From Pseudomonas sp. PDM15 (lineage in GTDB: Bacteria; Pseudomonadota; Gammaproteobacteria; Pseudomonadales; Pseudomonadaceae), in NCBI RefSeq assembly GCF_014851565.1, contig NZ_JACVAA010000004.1, forward strand, positions 496,001 through 560,000: a stretch of DNA of 64,000 bases, given 5' to 3'. A program made the position numbers and the translations under genes. The notes under the pieces were generated by a model. That model worked only from the letters and a program-made list of their open reading frames with translations. It was not told where the DNA came from and did no database searches. Positions 1-9,265 of this stretch are shown here, piece by piece (the stretch's first letter is position 1; the number at the start of each line of letters is the position of its first letter).

Positions 1-154
1 AAGGCGCACCTACTTTGCCGAGGGGTAGTGCTCTTGGCAGTATCTCTGGTGTGGCCCTCATGGCGCAGCTAGCAAGCACATTGCCAGTCATCCATGCCTC
101 ACAGCCCCCCAGTGTTAGCGATAGTGCTGCAATAGAAAAAATCCTGAATTTCAT
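1..154 (-). CDS. Lipoprotein N-terminus, probable immunity protein (cut by window edge)
   Basis: About 51 residues are visible before the gene leaves the window. The ATG at 154 is preceded by GGAG eight bases upstream. The N-terminus begins MKFRIF, continues with a short hydrophobic stretch, and reaches a lipobox-like L-G-G-C with Cys18, so this looks like a secreted lipoprotein. It starts only 13 bases after the PAAR effector stop, in the same direction. That position is where type VI cognate immunity genes usually lie, so an immunity role is inferred from context. The sequence itself shows no recognisable family. A lipoprotein would place protection in the periplasm. Confidence 0.6.
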   Translation of the reverse strand, partial: MKFRIFSIAALSLTLGGCEAWMTGNVLASCAMRATPEILPRALPLGKVGAP

Positions 155-167
155 CTTTGCGTCTCCA

Positions 168-1457
168 TCAGGGAATTCTGCTGAACACTTTGCCGCCGAA
201 CATATCGCCAAGCAGCTTTTTCAATGTGAAGCCGCGAGTGATCTGATGGCTGAGCGAGCCCCAGGAGAAAAGATTTGATCCAGTAATTTCTTCTTCTAGA
301 TTGGTCGTTGCTGTGACTTCACCTGCAGAAGTTTTCGGAGGACCCTCCCAGACAATCCAATGGTTCTTCCCTATTCCCATGCCGCCTTCGACCATAGAGG
401 CACTGACCAGCGAAACGACATGGTGCTGTTGATCCAGGAAGCTAAAAAGATCCAGAAGTTGAGTTTGTCCGATACTACCCAGCTGTATGTTGTCGAACAC
501 AAGGCTGGCTCCGGCGCGCACAAACCAAGACTCAAGTGTGCCGGGTAAGGTGATGCCTGCTGCTTGATCGTCGGGAGAGTCGTAGTCGAGAAATGTGTTT
601 TCGCTATCACATAAGCTGGCAAGAGATATCCAGTCGATAGCGATGATCCGATCTCCGCCGGCATGCCTGCTGAAGTTCTTGGGGTTGCGACAGTCGTGGC
701 TGGGTTTGATGTGCAGCTGCCCGATGTTTGTTTCGCCTTTCTCCCACAACTCAATGATTGCCTGGCTGTACAAGTCAGGCCTATCCATAAGTAATGCGTA
801 GAAGAACGCGGCGGGACCGCAGAGTGATGCTTCGTCTTGCTGTGGGAAAGAGGAAACTCGCATCGTGCTCGCCAGATTTTGTCCATGTGCACGTGCCACC
901 CGTACTCTGAGTTGCTCCAGAACTTTCTCTTTCTCGAATGGATCGGCGGGCGTGCCCATGGGGTGGGCGACGTCATTGAAAACTCTGTCTGTATTGGAGG
1001 CCTTCTGAAAGTCGCTCAGAATCTTTGAGGCTGCGTCCAAAGGACTCTGAGTTGCTGCACCTGATGGTGGTGGCACTGCGTTGGAAGGTGCTGCTGCTTT
1101 TGCAGGAGTGGTCATCGCAGTTGCTGTCACGGCGGCGGAGCCCGTTAGCTGCAGTGGGCTCACCGGGCTCATTGCCGCGCCGCCACCGGAGTTGCCGAGC
1201 AGCACATTGCCCGAGCCGGTGACGATCACGCCGCCGTGGGCGGTGGAGCTGCCCAGATGGGCGATCGGTTTGCCGTTGACCAGAATGGTGGGAATGCCGA
1301 CCGCGATGGCGTCGCCGCAGGCGGTCGGATCGCCAACCCGGGCGCTGGGCAGGTTGTTGATCAGGACGTTGGGTGATCCGGCGCTGACCGGGTTGGGGCC
1401 GTGGCCCGGAATCGGGCAGGCATCGGTGTCGGATACGCGGGCGGCGGGTTTGCCCAT
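168..1457 (-). CDS. PAAR-domain type VI secretion effector with C-terminal Cys/His toxin domain
   Basis: 429 residues. The start at 1457 has AAGGAG just upstream; a longer frame to 1526 lacks this signal. Residues 1-90 are a PAAR domain (MGKPAARVSD, then PIPGHG and Gly-rich repeats), which caps the VgrG spike. Residues 95-140 form an Ala/Pro/Thr linker. The remaining ~280 residues carry C213 in SLCGPAAFF and H366 in KNHWIVW, a layout typical of papain-like or C39-like cysteine peptidases and amidases. No exact toxin family is recognised. The C-terminal half is visibly AT-richer than the PAAR half and neighbouring genes, as expected for a swapped toxin tip. A lipoprotein gene follows directly. 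Confidence 0.8.
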   Translation of the reverse strand: MGKPAARVSDTDACPIPGHGPNPVSAGSPNVLINNLPSARVGDPTACGDAIAVGIPTILVNGKPIAHLGSSTAHGGVIVTGSGNVLLGNSGGGAAMSPVSPLQLTGSAAVTATAMTTPAKAAAPSNAVPPPSGAATQSPLDAASKILSDFQKASNTDRVFNDVAHPMGTPADPFEKEKVLEQLRVRVARAHGQNLASTMRVSSFPQQDEASLCGPAAFFYALLMDRPDLYSQAIIELWEKGETNIGQLHIKPSHDCRNPKNFSRHAGGDRIIAIDWISLASLCDSENTFLDYDSPDDQAAGITLPGTLESWFVRAGASLVFDNIQLGSIGQTQLLDLFSFLDQQHHVVSLVSASMVEGGMGIGKNHWIVWEGPPKTSAGEVTATTNLEEEITGSNLFSWGSLSHQITRGFTLKKLLGDMFGGKVFSRIP

Positions 1458-1569
1458 GGCCAATCTCCTTATCGGCGTGCGCGAAAAGTGCAGACAGTGC
1501 CCCAGGGCGCCGTCCGCTGCCAGCATCGGCGCCCGGTTTTATGCGCTCGCTCACTGCTTTGTTGGTGGC

Positions 1570-1587
1570 TGCGCAACATGTTGCGCA
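1570..1587. promoter_or_regulatory. 18-bp perfect palindrome in divergent intergenic region
   Basis: TGCGCAACATGTTGCGCA is perfectly self-complementary. It lies in the 304-base gap (1458-1761) between the divergent PAAR effector and chemoreceptor genes, about 110 bases upstream of the effector start. It could be an operator for a dimeric regulator, but no regulator is identified. I see nothing else recognisable in this gap. Confidence 0.35.
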
Positions 1588-1761
1588 CTGGCACGGTCGT
1601 GCATCACGTTCGTCGGCTGCGCAAGTGCTGTCGAAGTTTTGCAATCAAGCCTTGCGCCGCGCTACCGATAACCGGGATATGCTGACAACAGGCTCATCCC
1701 GGGCCTTTCCCGCGGCGCAGTGCAGCGCGGGAGCACCGGCAGTCAGAGAGCAGGAGCAACC

Positions 1762-3756
1762 ATGGGCTCAATAAAAACAATCCAGGCCCGTTACACCCTC
1801 ATTTTCATTGCCTTCATCGCGGTGGTATTTCTGCTCACCGAAGAGGGTATCCGCCACTTCGTCACGCCCAAGCTCAAGGCCTCCGAGGAGCAGCTTGTAC
1901 TGGGGCGGGTCGGCACCATCTCCGAGACCATCCTCTTCGAGCTGGCCAAGGTCGAGGCACAGTCGCGCAGCATCACCCAGACCATTCCGCTGCTCGACAG
2001 CGACACCATTGATGTCGTGGTGCCCGGCCTGGTCGACCAGTATGGCGATCCCAAGGTCTTCGGCGGTGGTATCTGGCCGCTGCCGCAGAAGCGTTCCGAA
2101 CAGGACAAGCACAGCACCTTCTTCCACCGCGACGCCAGCGGCAAGATGACGGTGAACACCTACTGGAACTCCGCCGAGTCGCTGAAGTACTACGAGCAGC
2201 CCTGGCACCGCGCCGGCATGCAGGCGCCGCGCGGGCAGTGCGCCTGGGCCGCGGCCTACAAGGACGATGCCAGTGCCCAGCCGCGCACCAATTGCGCCAT
2301 GGCCATCATGAAGGACGGCGCGCCGTTCGGCGTGTCCACCATCGACGTGACGCTGGGCTTCTTCAACAATCTGGTGGCGGAGAAGGAGAAGGAGATCCAG
2401 GGCGAGGTGATGATCGTCGAGCCGGACGGCAAGATCCTCAGCAACCAGACGCGCATCGGCGGCGAAATCGTGCTGAAGAATGTCTCCGAGCTGGCCCGCC
2501 AGTCGGCGTTCGTCAGTGAGATTCAGGAGGGCCTGGGCAAGATCGGCCGCGAGAGCCTGTACAAGCATGAGTTCGATAACGACGGCGAGGCCTGGACCTT
2601 CTACCTGCAGCCGATTGAAGGCACGCCCTGGCTGCTGGCGGCGGCGCTGCCGACCCATCTGCTGACCGAGAACAGCTCCGAGGTGCTGAGCATCCTGGCC
2701 TACATCCAGGTGCCGCTGGTGATCCTGCTGCTGGCTACCATGCTGTTCGCCATCCGCCAGCTGATGCAGCGCCTGCATGTGCTGCGCGGCAACATCGACT
2801 CGCTGTCGGCCGGCGATGCCGATCTGACCCGGCGCATCGCCCTGAAGGGCGAGGACGAGATGGACGCGGTGGGCGAGTCGGTCAACCGCTTCGTCGCCTA
2901 CCTGCAGAACATGATCGCCGACGTCACCCAGGCCTCGGCGCTGATCGCCGAGGAGCTGGCCCAGCTGCAGCAGCAGTCGCGGCACACCAATGAGGTGCTG
3001 ACCCGTCACGCCAACGAGACCGACCAGGCGGTGACCGCCATCACCGAGATGAGCTCCACCGCCGATACCGTGGCGCAGAGCGCTACCGAGACGGCGGCCT
3101 TCACCCGCAACGCCAACGACAACGCCGAGCAATCCAAACAGGTGGTGGCCGAGGCTTCGGCCAGCGTACTGGCCCTGGTCGGCGAGGTGGAGAGCGCCAC
3201 CGCGCGGGTACTGGCCATGCAGCAGGACGCCCAGCGCATCAACGACGTGCTCGGGGTGATCGGCGAGATCGCCGGGCAGACCAACCTGCTGGCGCTCAAC
3301 GCGGCCATCGAGGCGGCGCGTGCCGGTGAGCAGGGCCGTGGCTTCGCCGTGGTGGCTGACGAGGTTCGCGCCCTGGCCGGCCGTACCCAGCAAAGCACCT
3401 CGGAGATCAACGAGATGCTGGCCAAGCTGCAGCAGGGCGTGAGCTCCGCTGTACAGGCCATGGAGCAGACCAAGGCCAGCTGCCAGGCCACGGCGGATCG
3501 TACCTCGCGGGTCAACGTCGGCCTCGACGACATGGCCTCGTCCGTCAGCCGCATCCACGACCTCAGCGCGCAGATCGCCACTGCCGCCGAGGAACAGAGC
3601 GCGGTGACCGAGGAGATCAACCAGAACATGGTCGCCATCCGCCACATGGTCGACGATCTGGTCGCCGGTGGGCAGCAGGCGGACCGCAGCACCGACGCGC
3701 TGCTGGCCTCCAACCGCCGCCTGGTCGAGCTGGTCAATCGCTTCAAGGTGCGTTGA
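1762..3756 (+). CDS. Methyl-accepting chemotaxis protein
   Basis: 664 residues; the ATG at 1762 has AGGAG five bases upstream. The order is a first membrane helix at about residues 10-26, a large periplasmic sensor of about 280 residues (probably Cache-like), and a second helix at about 307-332. A HAMP segment follows ([11 protein letters not shown]), then a long cytoplasmic coiled-coil signalling domain. Its hairpin tip near residue 504 has the canonical [20 protein letters not shown] signature. This is an inner-membrane chemoreceptor feeding a CheA/CheW array. It has no C-terminal CheR/CheB-tethering pentapeptide. The ligand cannot be read from sequence. It is a single gene followed by a strong stem-loop. 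Confidence 0.93.
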   Translation: MGSIKTIQARYTLIFIAFIAVVFLLTEEGIRHFVTPKLKASEEQLVLGRVGTISETILFELAKVEAQSRSITQTIPLLDSDTIDVVVPGLVDQYGDPKVFGGGIWPLPQKRSEQDKHSTFFHRDASGKMTVNTYWNSAESLKYYEQPWHRAGMQAPRGQCAWAAAYKDDASAQPRTNCAMAIMKDGAPFGVSTIDVTLGFFNNLVAEKEKEIQGEVMIVEPDGKILSNQTRIGGEIVLKNVSELARQSAFVSEIQEGLGKIGRESLYKHEFDNDGEAWTFYLQPIEGTPWLLAAALPTHLLTENSSEVLSILAYIQVPLVILLLATMLFAIRQLMQRLHVLRGNIDSLSAGDADLTRRIALKGEDEMDAVGESVNRFVAYLQNMIADVTQASALIAEELAQLQQQSRHTNEVLTRHANETDQAVTAITEMSSTADTVAQSATETAAFTRNANDNAEQSKQVVAEASASVLALVGEVESATARVLAMQQDAQRINDVLGVIGEIAGQTNLLALNAAIEAARAGEQGRGFAVVADEVRALAGRTQQSTSEINEMLAKLQQGVSSAVQAMEQTKASCQATADRTSRVNVGLDDMASSVSRIHDLSAQIATAAEEQSAVTEEINQNMVAIRHMVDDLVAGGQQADRSTDALLASNRRLVELVNRFKVR

Positions 3757-3763
3757 CCGTTCG

Positions 3764-3797
3764 CCGCCGACGGCTGCCGGAAGGCGGCCGTCGGCGG
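3764..3797 (+). terminator. Stem-loop after chemoreceptor gene
   Basis: An 11-bp perfect stem (CCGCCGACGGC paired with GCCGTCGGCGG) lies just after the chemoreceptor stop. There is no clear T-tract after it, so termination is uncertain. The following gene starts 13 bases downstream. Confidence 0.4.
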
Positions 3798-3810
3798 TTA
3801 CACTGGCGCA

Positions 3811-4308
3811 ATGAGCACCCCCTTCAAATATCTCCAGGGCTACCCGCCGCACCTGCAGCAGCAGGTGATGCAGATGGTCGCCGAGGATCGCCTGGGCGAC
3901 TACCTGGCCAAGCGCTACCCCAACCGCCACCAGGTGCAGAGCGACAAGGCGCTGTACGGCTACACCCTGGAGCTGAAGCAGGAATACCTGCGCAGCGCCC
4001 CGAGCATCGACAAGGTGCTGTACGACAACCGCCTCGACCTGACCCACCGCGCCCTCGGCCTGCACACGGCCATCTCGCGGGTGCAGGGCGGCAAGCTCAA
4101 GGCGAAAAAGGAAATCCGCGTAGCCGCGCTGTTCCGCGAAGCAGCGCCGGAGTTCCTCAACATGATCGTGGTGCACGAGCTGGCGCACCTGAAGGAGGCC
4201 GAGCACAACAAGGCCTTCTACAAGCTGTGCCAGTACATGCTGCCCGACTATCACCAGCTGGAATTCGATCTGCGCCTATATCTGACCTGGCGCGAGCTGG
4301 CGGACTGA
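3811..4308 (+). CDS. YgjP-like metallopeptidase (WLM/M48-related)
   Basis: 165 residues. HELAH at residues 122-126 is the HExxH zinc site, followed by E and HNKAFYKLCQ as in the YgjP/DUF45 family, where a third ligand lies a few residues downstream. It is soluble with no signal peptide. Members of this family are predicted cytosolic zinc peptidases of poorly known function. The start at 3811 lacks an obvious Shine-Dalgarno sequence and lies close after the chemoreceptor stem-loop. The length fits the family. Confidence 0.85.
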   Translation: MSTPFKYLQGYPPHLQQQVMQMVAEDRLGDYLAKRYPNRHQVQSDKALYGYTLELKQEYLRSAPSIDKVLYDNRLDLTHRALGLHTAISRVQGGKLKAKKEIRVAALFREAAPEFLNMIVVHELAHLKEAEHNKAFYKLCQYMLPDYHQLEFDLRLYLTWRELAD

Positions 4309-4324
4309 CTGGAAGGAAATACTC

Positions 4325-4756
4325 ATGGACGAGATCAATCCCTATGCCACGCCGGGCAGTAGCCTGCACAGCGATGCCTCGGCAATGCCTGGGAGACCGC
4401 GGGGATACGGCTGGTACAAGTGGTGCAGCCTTATCTATGGGCTGCTGTTCATCGCCATGGGACTTGCCATTGCAGCGCGACATGGCCTCGATCTGTCGGT
4501 GGTCACGCTGGTAGCGATGCTGATCATCCTCGCGCCCTTGATCAGCTATTTACTGGTGGCGGCTCGCTGGCGGCGTCTGTTCTATGCCTGGATTTCTCTG
4601 CACCTGCTGGGCTCGCTATTGCTGACGACGTTTGGCTTCGAGCGGGCAAGTACCAAGGAGGGCTTTGAGTGGGGCTTCATTCTGTTCGTAGCTGGCAGCA
4701 ATCTGCTGTCCTGGCTTGCCGGCCTTTACTTTCACTGGCGCCTGGGCAAGAAATAG
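4325..4756 (+). CDS. Small integral membrane protein, unknown function
   Basis: 143 residues with a hydrophilic N-terminus (MDEINPYATPGSS) followed by four hydrophobic segments at about 35-52, 59-80, 85-105 and 118-138. GGAAGG upstream supports the ATG. The NPYATP-type start followed by helices is seen in other small membrane proteins of unknown function. It lies 16 bases after the YgjP-like gene and may be co-transcribed. No catalytic motif is visible. Confidence 0.7.
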   Translation: MDEINPYATPGSSLHSDASAMPGRPRGYGWYKWCSLIYGLLFIAMGLAIAARHGLDLSVVTLVAMLIILAPLISYLLVAARWRRLFYAWISLHLLGSLLLTTFGFERASTKEGFEWGFILFVAGSNLLSWLAGLYFHWRLGKK

Positions 4757-4942
4757 GCACTGCCGGCCAGCCCGCGCCAGCCGTGGTCCGGCCGCAGTCA
4801 TCACCGGCTTATCCACAGAGTCATCCCCGGCCTCTGTGCACAACCCTCTGATTGAGAAGTGCTTTTTTCGGCGCGACCAAAGGACTGGGAGCCACTGGCA
4901 GCCGGTGCCATAGTGGTTGTATCACTTGCAGGAGAGCCCGCC

Positions 4943-5995
4943 ATGAGCAGTGCCCCGCTCACCCCTGAACAGCTCAGTAGCTTCAGTCCGATGGACTTCC
5001 TCACCCCGGCCTACCGCCAGCAGCTGCACGCCAGCCTCAAGTACCTGCAGCGCCCGGCCGGCACCCAGTTGTTGCAGAAAGGCGAGCGCGCCCTCGCCCA
5101 GTACTACCTGCTGGAAGGCAAGGTGGCGGTGGACGCCGGGCCCGGTCGGCAGACCATCGAGGGCGGCTCGCCACAGGCGCATCTGCCGCTCAACCCCGGC
5201 CAGCTCAATCCGAACAGCATCAAGGCGATCACCGACGTGCGCCTGTTCGCGGTCGAGCACCAGTTGCTGGAGCGCCTGCTCGGCTGGAGCCAGGACGCCG
5301 CCTACCAGGTCAACAGCCTCGGCGGCGATGGCATGGTCGAGGAGCACGACGAGGACGACTGGTTGGCGCGCCTGCTCAGTACGCCGCTGTTCGGTCGCCT
5401 GCCGCCCTCGCACCTGCACGCCCTGCTGGCGCGCTTCGAATACCTGCAGGCGCGGGCCGGCGACAGCGTGGTCACCTATGGCGAGCCCGGCGAGCACTTC
5501 TACGTGATCAAGCACGGGCGCGCGCGCATCAGCCTGCCGCAGGCCTACCGCGAACAGCCGACCCAGGTGCTGGAGAGTGGCGACTTCTTCGGCGAGGAGG
5601 CCCTGGTCAGCGGCGCCGTACGCTCGGCCAGCGTGATCATGCTGGAGGACGGCGAGCTGGCCCGCCTACATCGCGACCTGTTCGTCGAACTGGTGCGGCC
5701 GAGCCTGATCCCGCGCATCAACAGCCAGGATCTGCAGCGCATGACCCACCAGGGCAGCCGCAAGCATCTGCTGCTCGATGTGCGCCTGGCCGCCGAGTAC
5801 CGCCTGGCGCACCTGCCGGAGAGCTTCAACCTGCCGGTGGCCAACCTGCGCACCCATGCCGACAGCCTGGACCGGGCGACCTGCTACGTGGTCACGCCTG
5901 AGGGCGGCATCCGCAGCGAGCTTGCCGTGCACCTGCTCAACCAGCTGGGCTTCGACGCCTACCTGCTGGGCGACTCCTCCACCGAGGCGGCCTGA
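4943..5995 (+). CDS. Two cyclic-nucleotide-binding folds plus degenerate rhodanese
   Basis: 350 residues; the ATG at 4943 has GGAG eight bases upstream, while a frame extending to 4859 has no such signal. The first cNMP-like fold (about 35-130) lacks a clear phosphate-binding cassette. The second (about 145-250) has a good one, GEEALVSGAVRSASV, after a GEPGEHFYVI segment. The C-terminal part (about 265-345) is rhodanese-like (LLLDVRLAAEYRLAHLPES). Where an active enzyme has CxxGxRS, this protein has PEGGIRS, so the catalytic Cys is missing. There is no DNA-binding domain, so this is probably a cytoplasmic sensor or scaffold. The ligand is unknown. Confidence 0.8.
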   Translation: MSSAPLTPEQLSSFSPMDFLTPAYRQQLHASLKYLQRPAGTQLLQKGERALAQYYLLEGKVAVDAGPGRQTIEGGSPQAHLPLNPGQLNPNSIKAITDVRLFAVEHQLLERLLGWSQDAAYQVNSLGGDGMVEEHDEDDWLARLLSTPLFGRLPPSHLHALLARFEYLQARAGDSVVTYGEPGEHFYVIKHGRARISLPQAYREQPTQVLESGDFFGEEALVSGAVRSASVIMLEDGELARLHRDLFVELVRPSLIPRINSQDLQRMTHQGSRKHLLLDVRLAAEYRLAHLPESFNLPVANLRTHADSLDRATCYVVTPEGGIRSELAVHLLNQLGFDAYLLGDSSTEAA

Positions 5996-6010
5996 GTGCC
6001 GTAGTCGCCC

Positions 6011-6769
6011 ATGTGTCGGACAGCGTTGTGCGCGTGTCTGCTCGGCCTCTGTGCCAGCCTGTTCGGCTCGCTGGCGCAGGCGCGCGAGTGGCTGGTGGTG
6101 GGCACCAGCTTTCCGCAGGTCTACGAGCAGAACGCCGCCGGTGACTTCACCGGCCTGGCTCCGGCGGTGCTGCGCCAACTGGCCGCCGAGCTGGGCGAGG
6201 AGCTGCGTTTCGAGCTGTATCCCTGGGTGCGCGCCCAGCGCATGGTCGAGCTGGGACAGGCGGACATCCTGGTCGGGCCCTACCGCACGGCCGAGCGCGA
6301 GGCGCGCTTCGCCTTCGCTGCCGAACCCTTCTATCAGGACCGTATCGTCTTCTATGCCCGGCGCAGTCAGGCGGCAGCCTGGAACGGCGACTACACCAGC
6401 CTGCGCGGCGAGCGGGTCGCGGTGGTGCGGGGCTGGATCTACGGCAGCCAGTTCGAGGCGGTGCGCGCCAGCCTGCAGCCGATCACGGTGGAGTCGGTAC
6501 ACAACGGCCTGCGCATGCTCGAGGCCGGGCGCATCGACCTGCTCGCCAGCAACCAGCGCAACACCCAGCCCCATCTGCTCGAACTGAGGCTGCAGGAGCG
6601 GGTCGGCGAGGTGGGGCCGCTGATCGACGTGCAGCGCGGCTACTTCGCCTTTCCCCAGGACAGCACCCACGCCGAATTGCGTCGGCGCTTCGATCACGCC
6701 TTCGCGCGGCTGGTGCAATCCGGCCAGTTGGCGCGGCTGGCGGAGCCGCTCGGGGTCAGCGTGCCCTGA
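6011..6769 (+). CDS. Periplasmic solute-binding protein, family 3 type
   Basis: 252 residues with an N-terminal signal peptide ending near LAQA (residues 1-24). The body follows the SBP_bac_3 pattern: substrate lobe, GLAPAVLRQLAAELG, DILVGPYRTAERE, then a C-terminal helix region. These proteins bind amino acids or similar small molecules in the periplasm. There is no permease or ATPase gene nearby, so it may be an orphan binding protein or act with a distant sensor. It begins 15 bases after the cNMP/rhodanese gene and may be co-transcribed. No strong Shine-Dalgarno is seen. Confidence 0.8.
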   Translation: MCRTALCACLLGLCASLFGSLAQAREWLVVGTSFPQVYEQNAAGDFTGLAPAVLRQLAAELGEELRFELYPWVRAQRMVELGQADILVGPYRTAEREARFAFAAEPFYQDRIVFYARRSQAAAWNGDYTSLRGERVAVVRGWIYGSQFEAVRASLQPITVESVHNGLRMLEAGRIDLLASNQRNTQPHLLELRLQERVGEVGPLIDVQRGYFAFPQDSTHAELRRRFDHAFARLVQSGQLARLAEPLGVSVP

Positions 6770-6775
6770 AGGCAG

Positions 6776-7246
6776 TCACTCGACGCTGACTATCTGCCAG
6801 GCTGCCGCACCGGCCTGCACTTCGTCGCCGGGGCCGCGGCCGAGTAGCTGCTGGCCGAGTGGCGCCTGGGCGGTGATCAGCATGATTTCCACGCCCAGAT
6901 GCTCCAGCTTGAGCCCGGCCCCGTCGGGGCCCAGCAGCAGCCACTGCTGGCGTTCGGCGGCATCGACCAGGCAGATCAGCGCGCCGAGCTGGATGCCGCT
7001 GGCATCGTCGTAGGCGCGCATCTGCAGGGCGCGCCAGGCGGCCAGCGCGCGGCGGATGTCCTCGGCGCGGCGCGACTGCCCGGCGGCCAGATACGAGGCC
7101 TCCAGGCCGCGGGTGTCGTACTTGTTCTCCGCCTTGCTCTCCTCGTGGGTAGCGGCCTGGCGGGCTAGGTCGGCGGCGGCGAGTAGCATCGCCAGGTCGG
7201 CCTCGAGGCGCTGGCAGACCTGTTGCTGCAGGAGAAGCTTGTCCAT
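6776..7246 (-). CDS. GreA/GreB-family C-terminal-domain protein
   Basis: 156 residues from the ATG at 7246; a frame to 7330 adds an arginine-rich segment unlike the family. The N-terminal half is helical and hydrophilic (MDKLLLQQQVCQRLEADLAM). The C-terminal half has the GreA/B FKBP-like pattern (GALICLVDAAE, ITAQAPLGQQLLGR, GDEV). Proteins of this kind bind RNA polymerase near the secondary channel. Whether this one cleaves backtracked RNA is uncertain, because the N-terminal coiled coil is not a typical GreA one. It is convergent with the solute-binding gene, with only six bases between them. Confidence 0.7.
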   Translation of the reverse strand: MDKLLLQQQVCQRLEADLAMLLAAADLARQAATHEESKAENKYDTRGLEASYLAAGQSRRAEDIRRALAAWRALQMRAYDDASGIQLGALICLVDAAERQQWLLLGPDGAGLKLEHLGVEIMLITAQAPLGQQLLGRGPGDEVQAGAAAWQIVSVE

Positions 7247-7336
7247 GGAGCGGAGTCGATTATGGCGGGAGGTGCAGGGTAACAGCCTCGCCGGCGGCTT
7301 GCAGGTGCCGGCCGCCGCCACGGGCTGCATGGCTGG

Positions 7337-8185
7337 TCAGTTCAATTGCGCCCTGGCTGTCTCGGCGGCGCTTTCCCGGCACTGCTGGCGCAGGCGCATG
7401 AATTCGGCGCGGGTGATGCGCTGATGCTGCGCATCGCTGAGGCGGTAGCCGTCCTGTGGCACCAGTTGGGCCTGCACCCGGTAGAAGCCTGGCGGCTGCG
7501 CGAGCTGCACTGGTACCGCACCGAGCGCGTCGAGCTCCAGTGTCAGGTTGCGTGCCTGGCTGCTGTAGGCGCTGAAGCAGTCGCCGTGCACCTCGGCCTC
7601 GCCGCGCTTTGGCTGTGACCAGCGCAGCCGCAGCTGATCGCCCACGGACTTGGCCTCACGTTCGTCCTGCACATCGCCGACCAGGCCCAGCTCGGGGCGA
7701 TCGGGTGCCACCGGCTGCTGCTCTTGATCCAGTGCGAAGTAGCGCAGCGGCTGACCATGCACATCGGCGACCACCACCAGATCGGGCAGGCGAATCTGGT
7801 AATGGGTGTCGCCCAGCAGCTTGTCCAGCACATCGCTGCTGCCCTCGTATTCCCAGTTGTCCCAGTAGCTCACCTCGGGGCGAAAATACGCGTAGTCGCG
7901 ACGCAGTTCGGCCAGGCTGCCATAGGCCTCGGGGTAGGCGTAGGCCACGGCGGCGTCGATCATCTGTCGGCGGTCCGCCTTGCCCAGCTGCTGCCAGCTG
8001 AAGCCGTACAGGGCGCCCAGCTCCCACAGCACCACGCCGGCGCACAGCAGCAGGCTCAGGCCATAGCGGCGCAGCGCCGGCTCCCAGCCCTGGCGCAGGC
8101 CGCGCAGGGGGAGCAGCAGCAGTGCGCGCACCAGCACCGTCAGGCAGAACAGCACCAGCAGCAGGAAACCCAGCAGAAACAGCAT
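7337..8185 (-). CDS. Membrane-anchored protein of unknown function
   Basis: 282 residues. Two N-terminal hydrophobic segments (about 2-27 and 42-64) are followed by a soluble domain of about 215 residues. AGAAGG upstream supports the ATG at 8185. The soluble part has aromatic-rich stretches (YFRPEVSYWDNWEYEG) and two Cys residues (CFSAYS; RQQCRES). I do not recognise a family. It lies directly upstream of the GreA/B-like gene on the same strand, with a gap of about 90 bases. Confidence 0.65.
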   Translation of the reverse strand: MLFLLGFLLLVLFCLTVLVRALLLLPLRGLRQGWEPALRRYGLSLLLCAGVVLWELGALYGFSWQQLGKADRRQMIDAAVAYAYPEAYGSLAELRRDYAYFRPEVSYWDNWEYEGSSDVLDKLLGDTHYQIRLPDLVVVADVHGQPLRYFALDQEQQPVAPDRPELGLVGDVQDEREAKSVGDQLRLRWSQPKRGEAEVHGDCFSAYSSQARNLTLELDALGAVPVQLAQPPGFYRVQAQLVPQDGYRLSDAQHQRITRAEFMRLRQQCRESAAETARAQLN

Positions 8186-8269
8186 GACCCTTCTCCCTCG
8201 TTCAGTCGGGAGCAGTTTGCAGTCGCCGCGTGGAGCGCGTGCGGAGGCAATGTGGAGATTTGGCGGGAC

Positions 8270-9217
8270 TCAGTCGTGCTGCGGCTTGACCCGTACCGCC
8301 CAGAGTACACCGACGATCAGCAGGACGATGCCGGCCAGGGTCAGCGGCGCCGGCCACTCGCCGCGCAGGATGAAGGCGTAGGTCAGCGCCGCCAGGGTCT
8401 CGAACACGATCAGTTGGCCGGCCACCGAGGTGGGCAGGCGCTGGCTGGCTTCGTTCCAGCACAGGGTGCCGACCCAGGACGAGAGCAGGGCTATGGTCAC
8501 CATCAGGGCGATGAAGAACTCCGGACGCGGGCCCAGCGGCATGGCGAACGGGCTGCCGCCAAGCGTCATGCCCAGCCACAGCAGGGCGTAGCCGAGCAGC
8601 GCCATGGGCAGCGTCACCAGGCCCTGGGCGGTGGCCCAGGTGCGCGGGCTGCGCCCGGGGTGGTCGCGCAGCCAGTCGGCGTTGCGCAGCGGGTACCAGG
8701 TCCAGCAGGCCACGGCGATCACCGCCAGCAGCGCGCCGCTGGCATAGCGCCCCCAGTCCGTCTCCCCGGCGGCCTGCAGGGCGTGCAGTTCGGCATGGTT
8801 GACGCAGGCGATGCCGGCCGCGATAAGCGCCAGCGAGGGCAGCAGCTTGGCCCAGGGCAAGCGGCCGTCGCGCTTGGCATTGCGCAGGTTGGCGGCGATG
8901 GCGATGACCACCGGCAGGGTGCCGATGATCATGGTCGGCAGCGGTCCGCTGGCGCGCTGGATGGCGCTGGCCAGGCACAGGTAGTAGAGCAGGTTGCCCA
9001 CCGCCGACAGCTTGAGCGCCTCCAGCCAGTCGCTGCGCGACAGCTGGCGCAGGCGCGCGCGGTCGAGCCAGGCCAGCGGCAGGGCGATCAGGCCGAAGGC
9101 CAGGTAGCGCCCGGCCGAGAGCAGGGCGGCCGAGTATTCCGGCAGCAGCAGCGGACCGACGAACACCAGGCCCCACATCATCCCGGCGATCAGGGCGAAC
9201 AGCGTACCCATCCACAT
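8270..9217 (-). CDS. DMT-superfamily (EamA) transporter
   Basis: 315 residues with ten hydrophobic segments in two repeats of five, the usual EamA layout. It begins MWMGTLFALIAGMMWGLVFV, with GAGG about nine bases upstream. It is an inner-membrane metabolite exporter or importer; the substrate cannot be read from sequence. It is a single gene upstream of the membrane-anchored unknown on the same strand. It is not closely similar to the second EamA protein at 35409-36353. Confidence 0.88.
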   Translation of the reverse strand: MWMGTLFALIAGMMWGLVFVGPLLLPEYSAALLSAGRYLAFGLIALPLAWLDRARLRQLSRSDWLEALKLSAVGNLLYYLCLASAIQRASGPLPTMIIGTLPVVIAIAANLRNAKRDGRLPWAKLLPSLALIAAGIACVNHAELHALQAAGETDWGRYASGALLAVIAVACWTWYPLRNADWLRDHPGRSPRTWATAQGLVTLPMALLGYALLWLGMTLGGSPFAMPLGPRPEFFIALMVTIALLSSWVGTLCWNEASQRLPTSVAGQLIVFETLAALTYAFILRGEWPAPLTLAGIVLLIVGVLWAVRVKPQHD

Positions 9218-9265
9218 CGACGCGAACCTCGAAAGCGCCGCCGGTCATGGGCGGCGGAATTGAAT

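Noticed and set aside
1768..4254. 828-codon minus-strand open frame
   Set aside because: It is antisense to the chemoreceptor and YgjP genes. Its composition is typical of high-GC shadow frames, and it has no domain.
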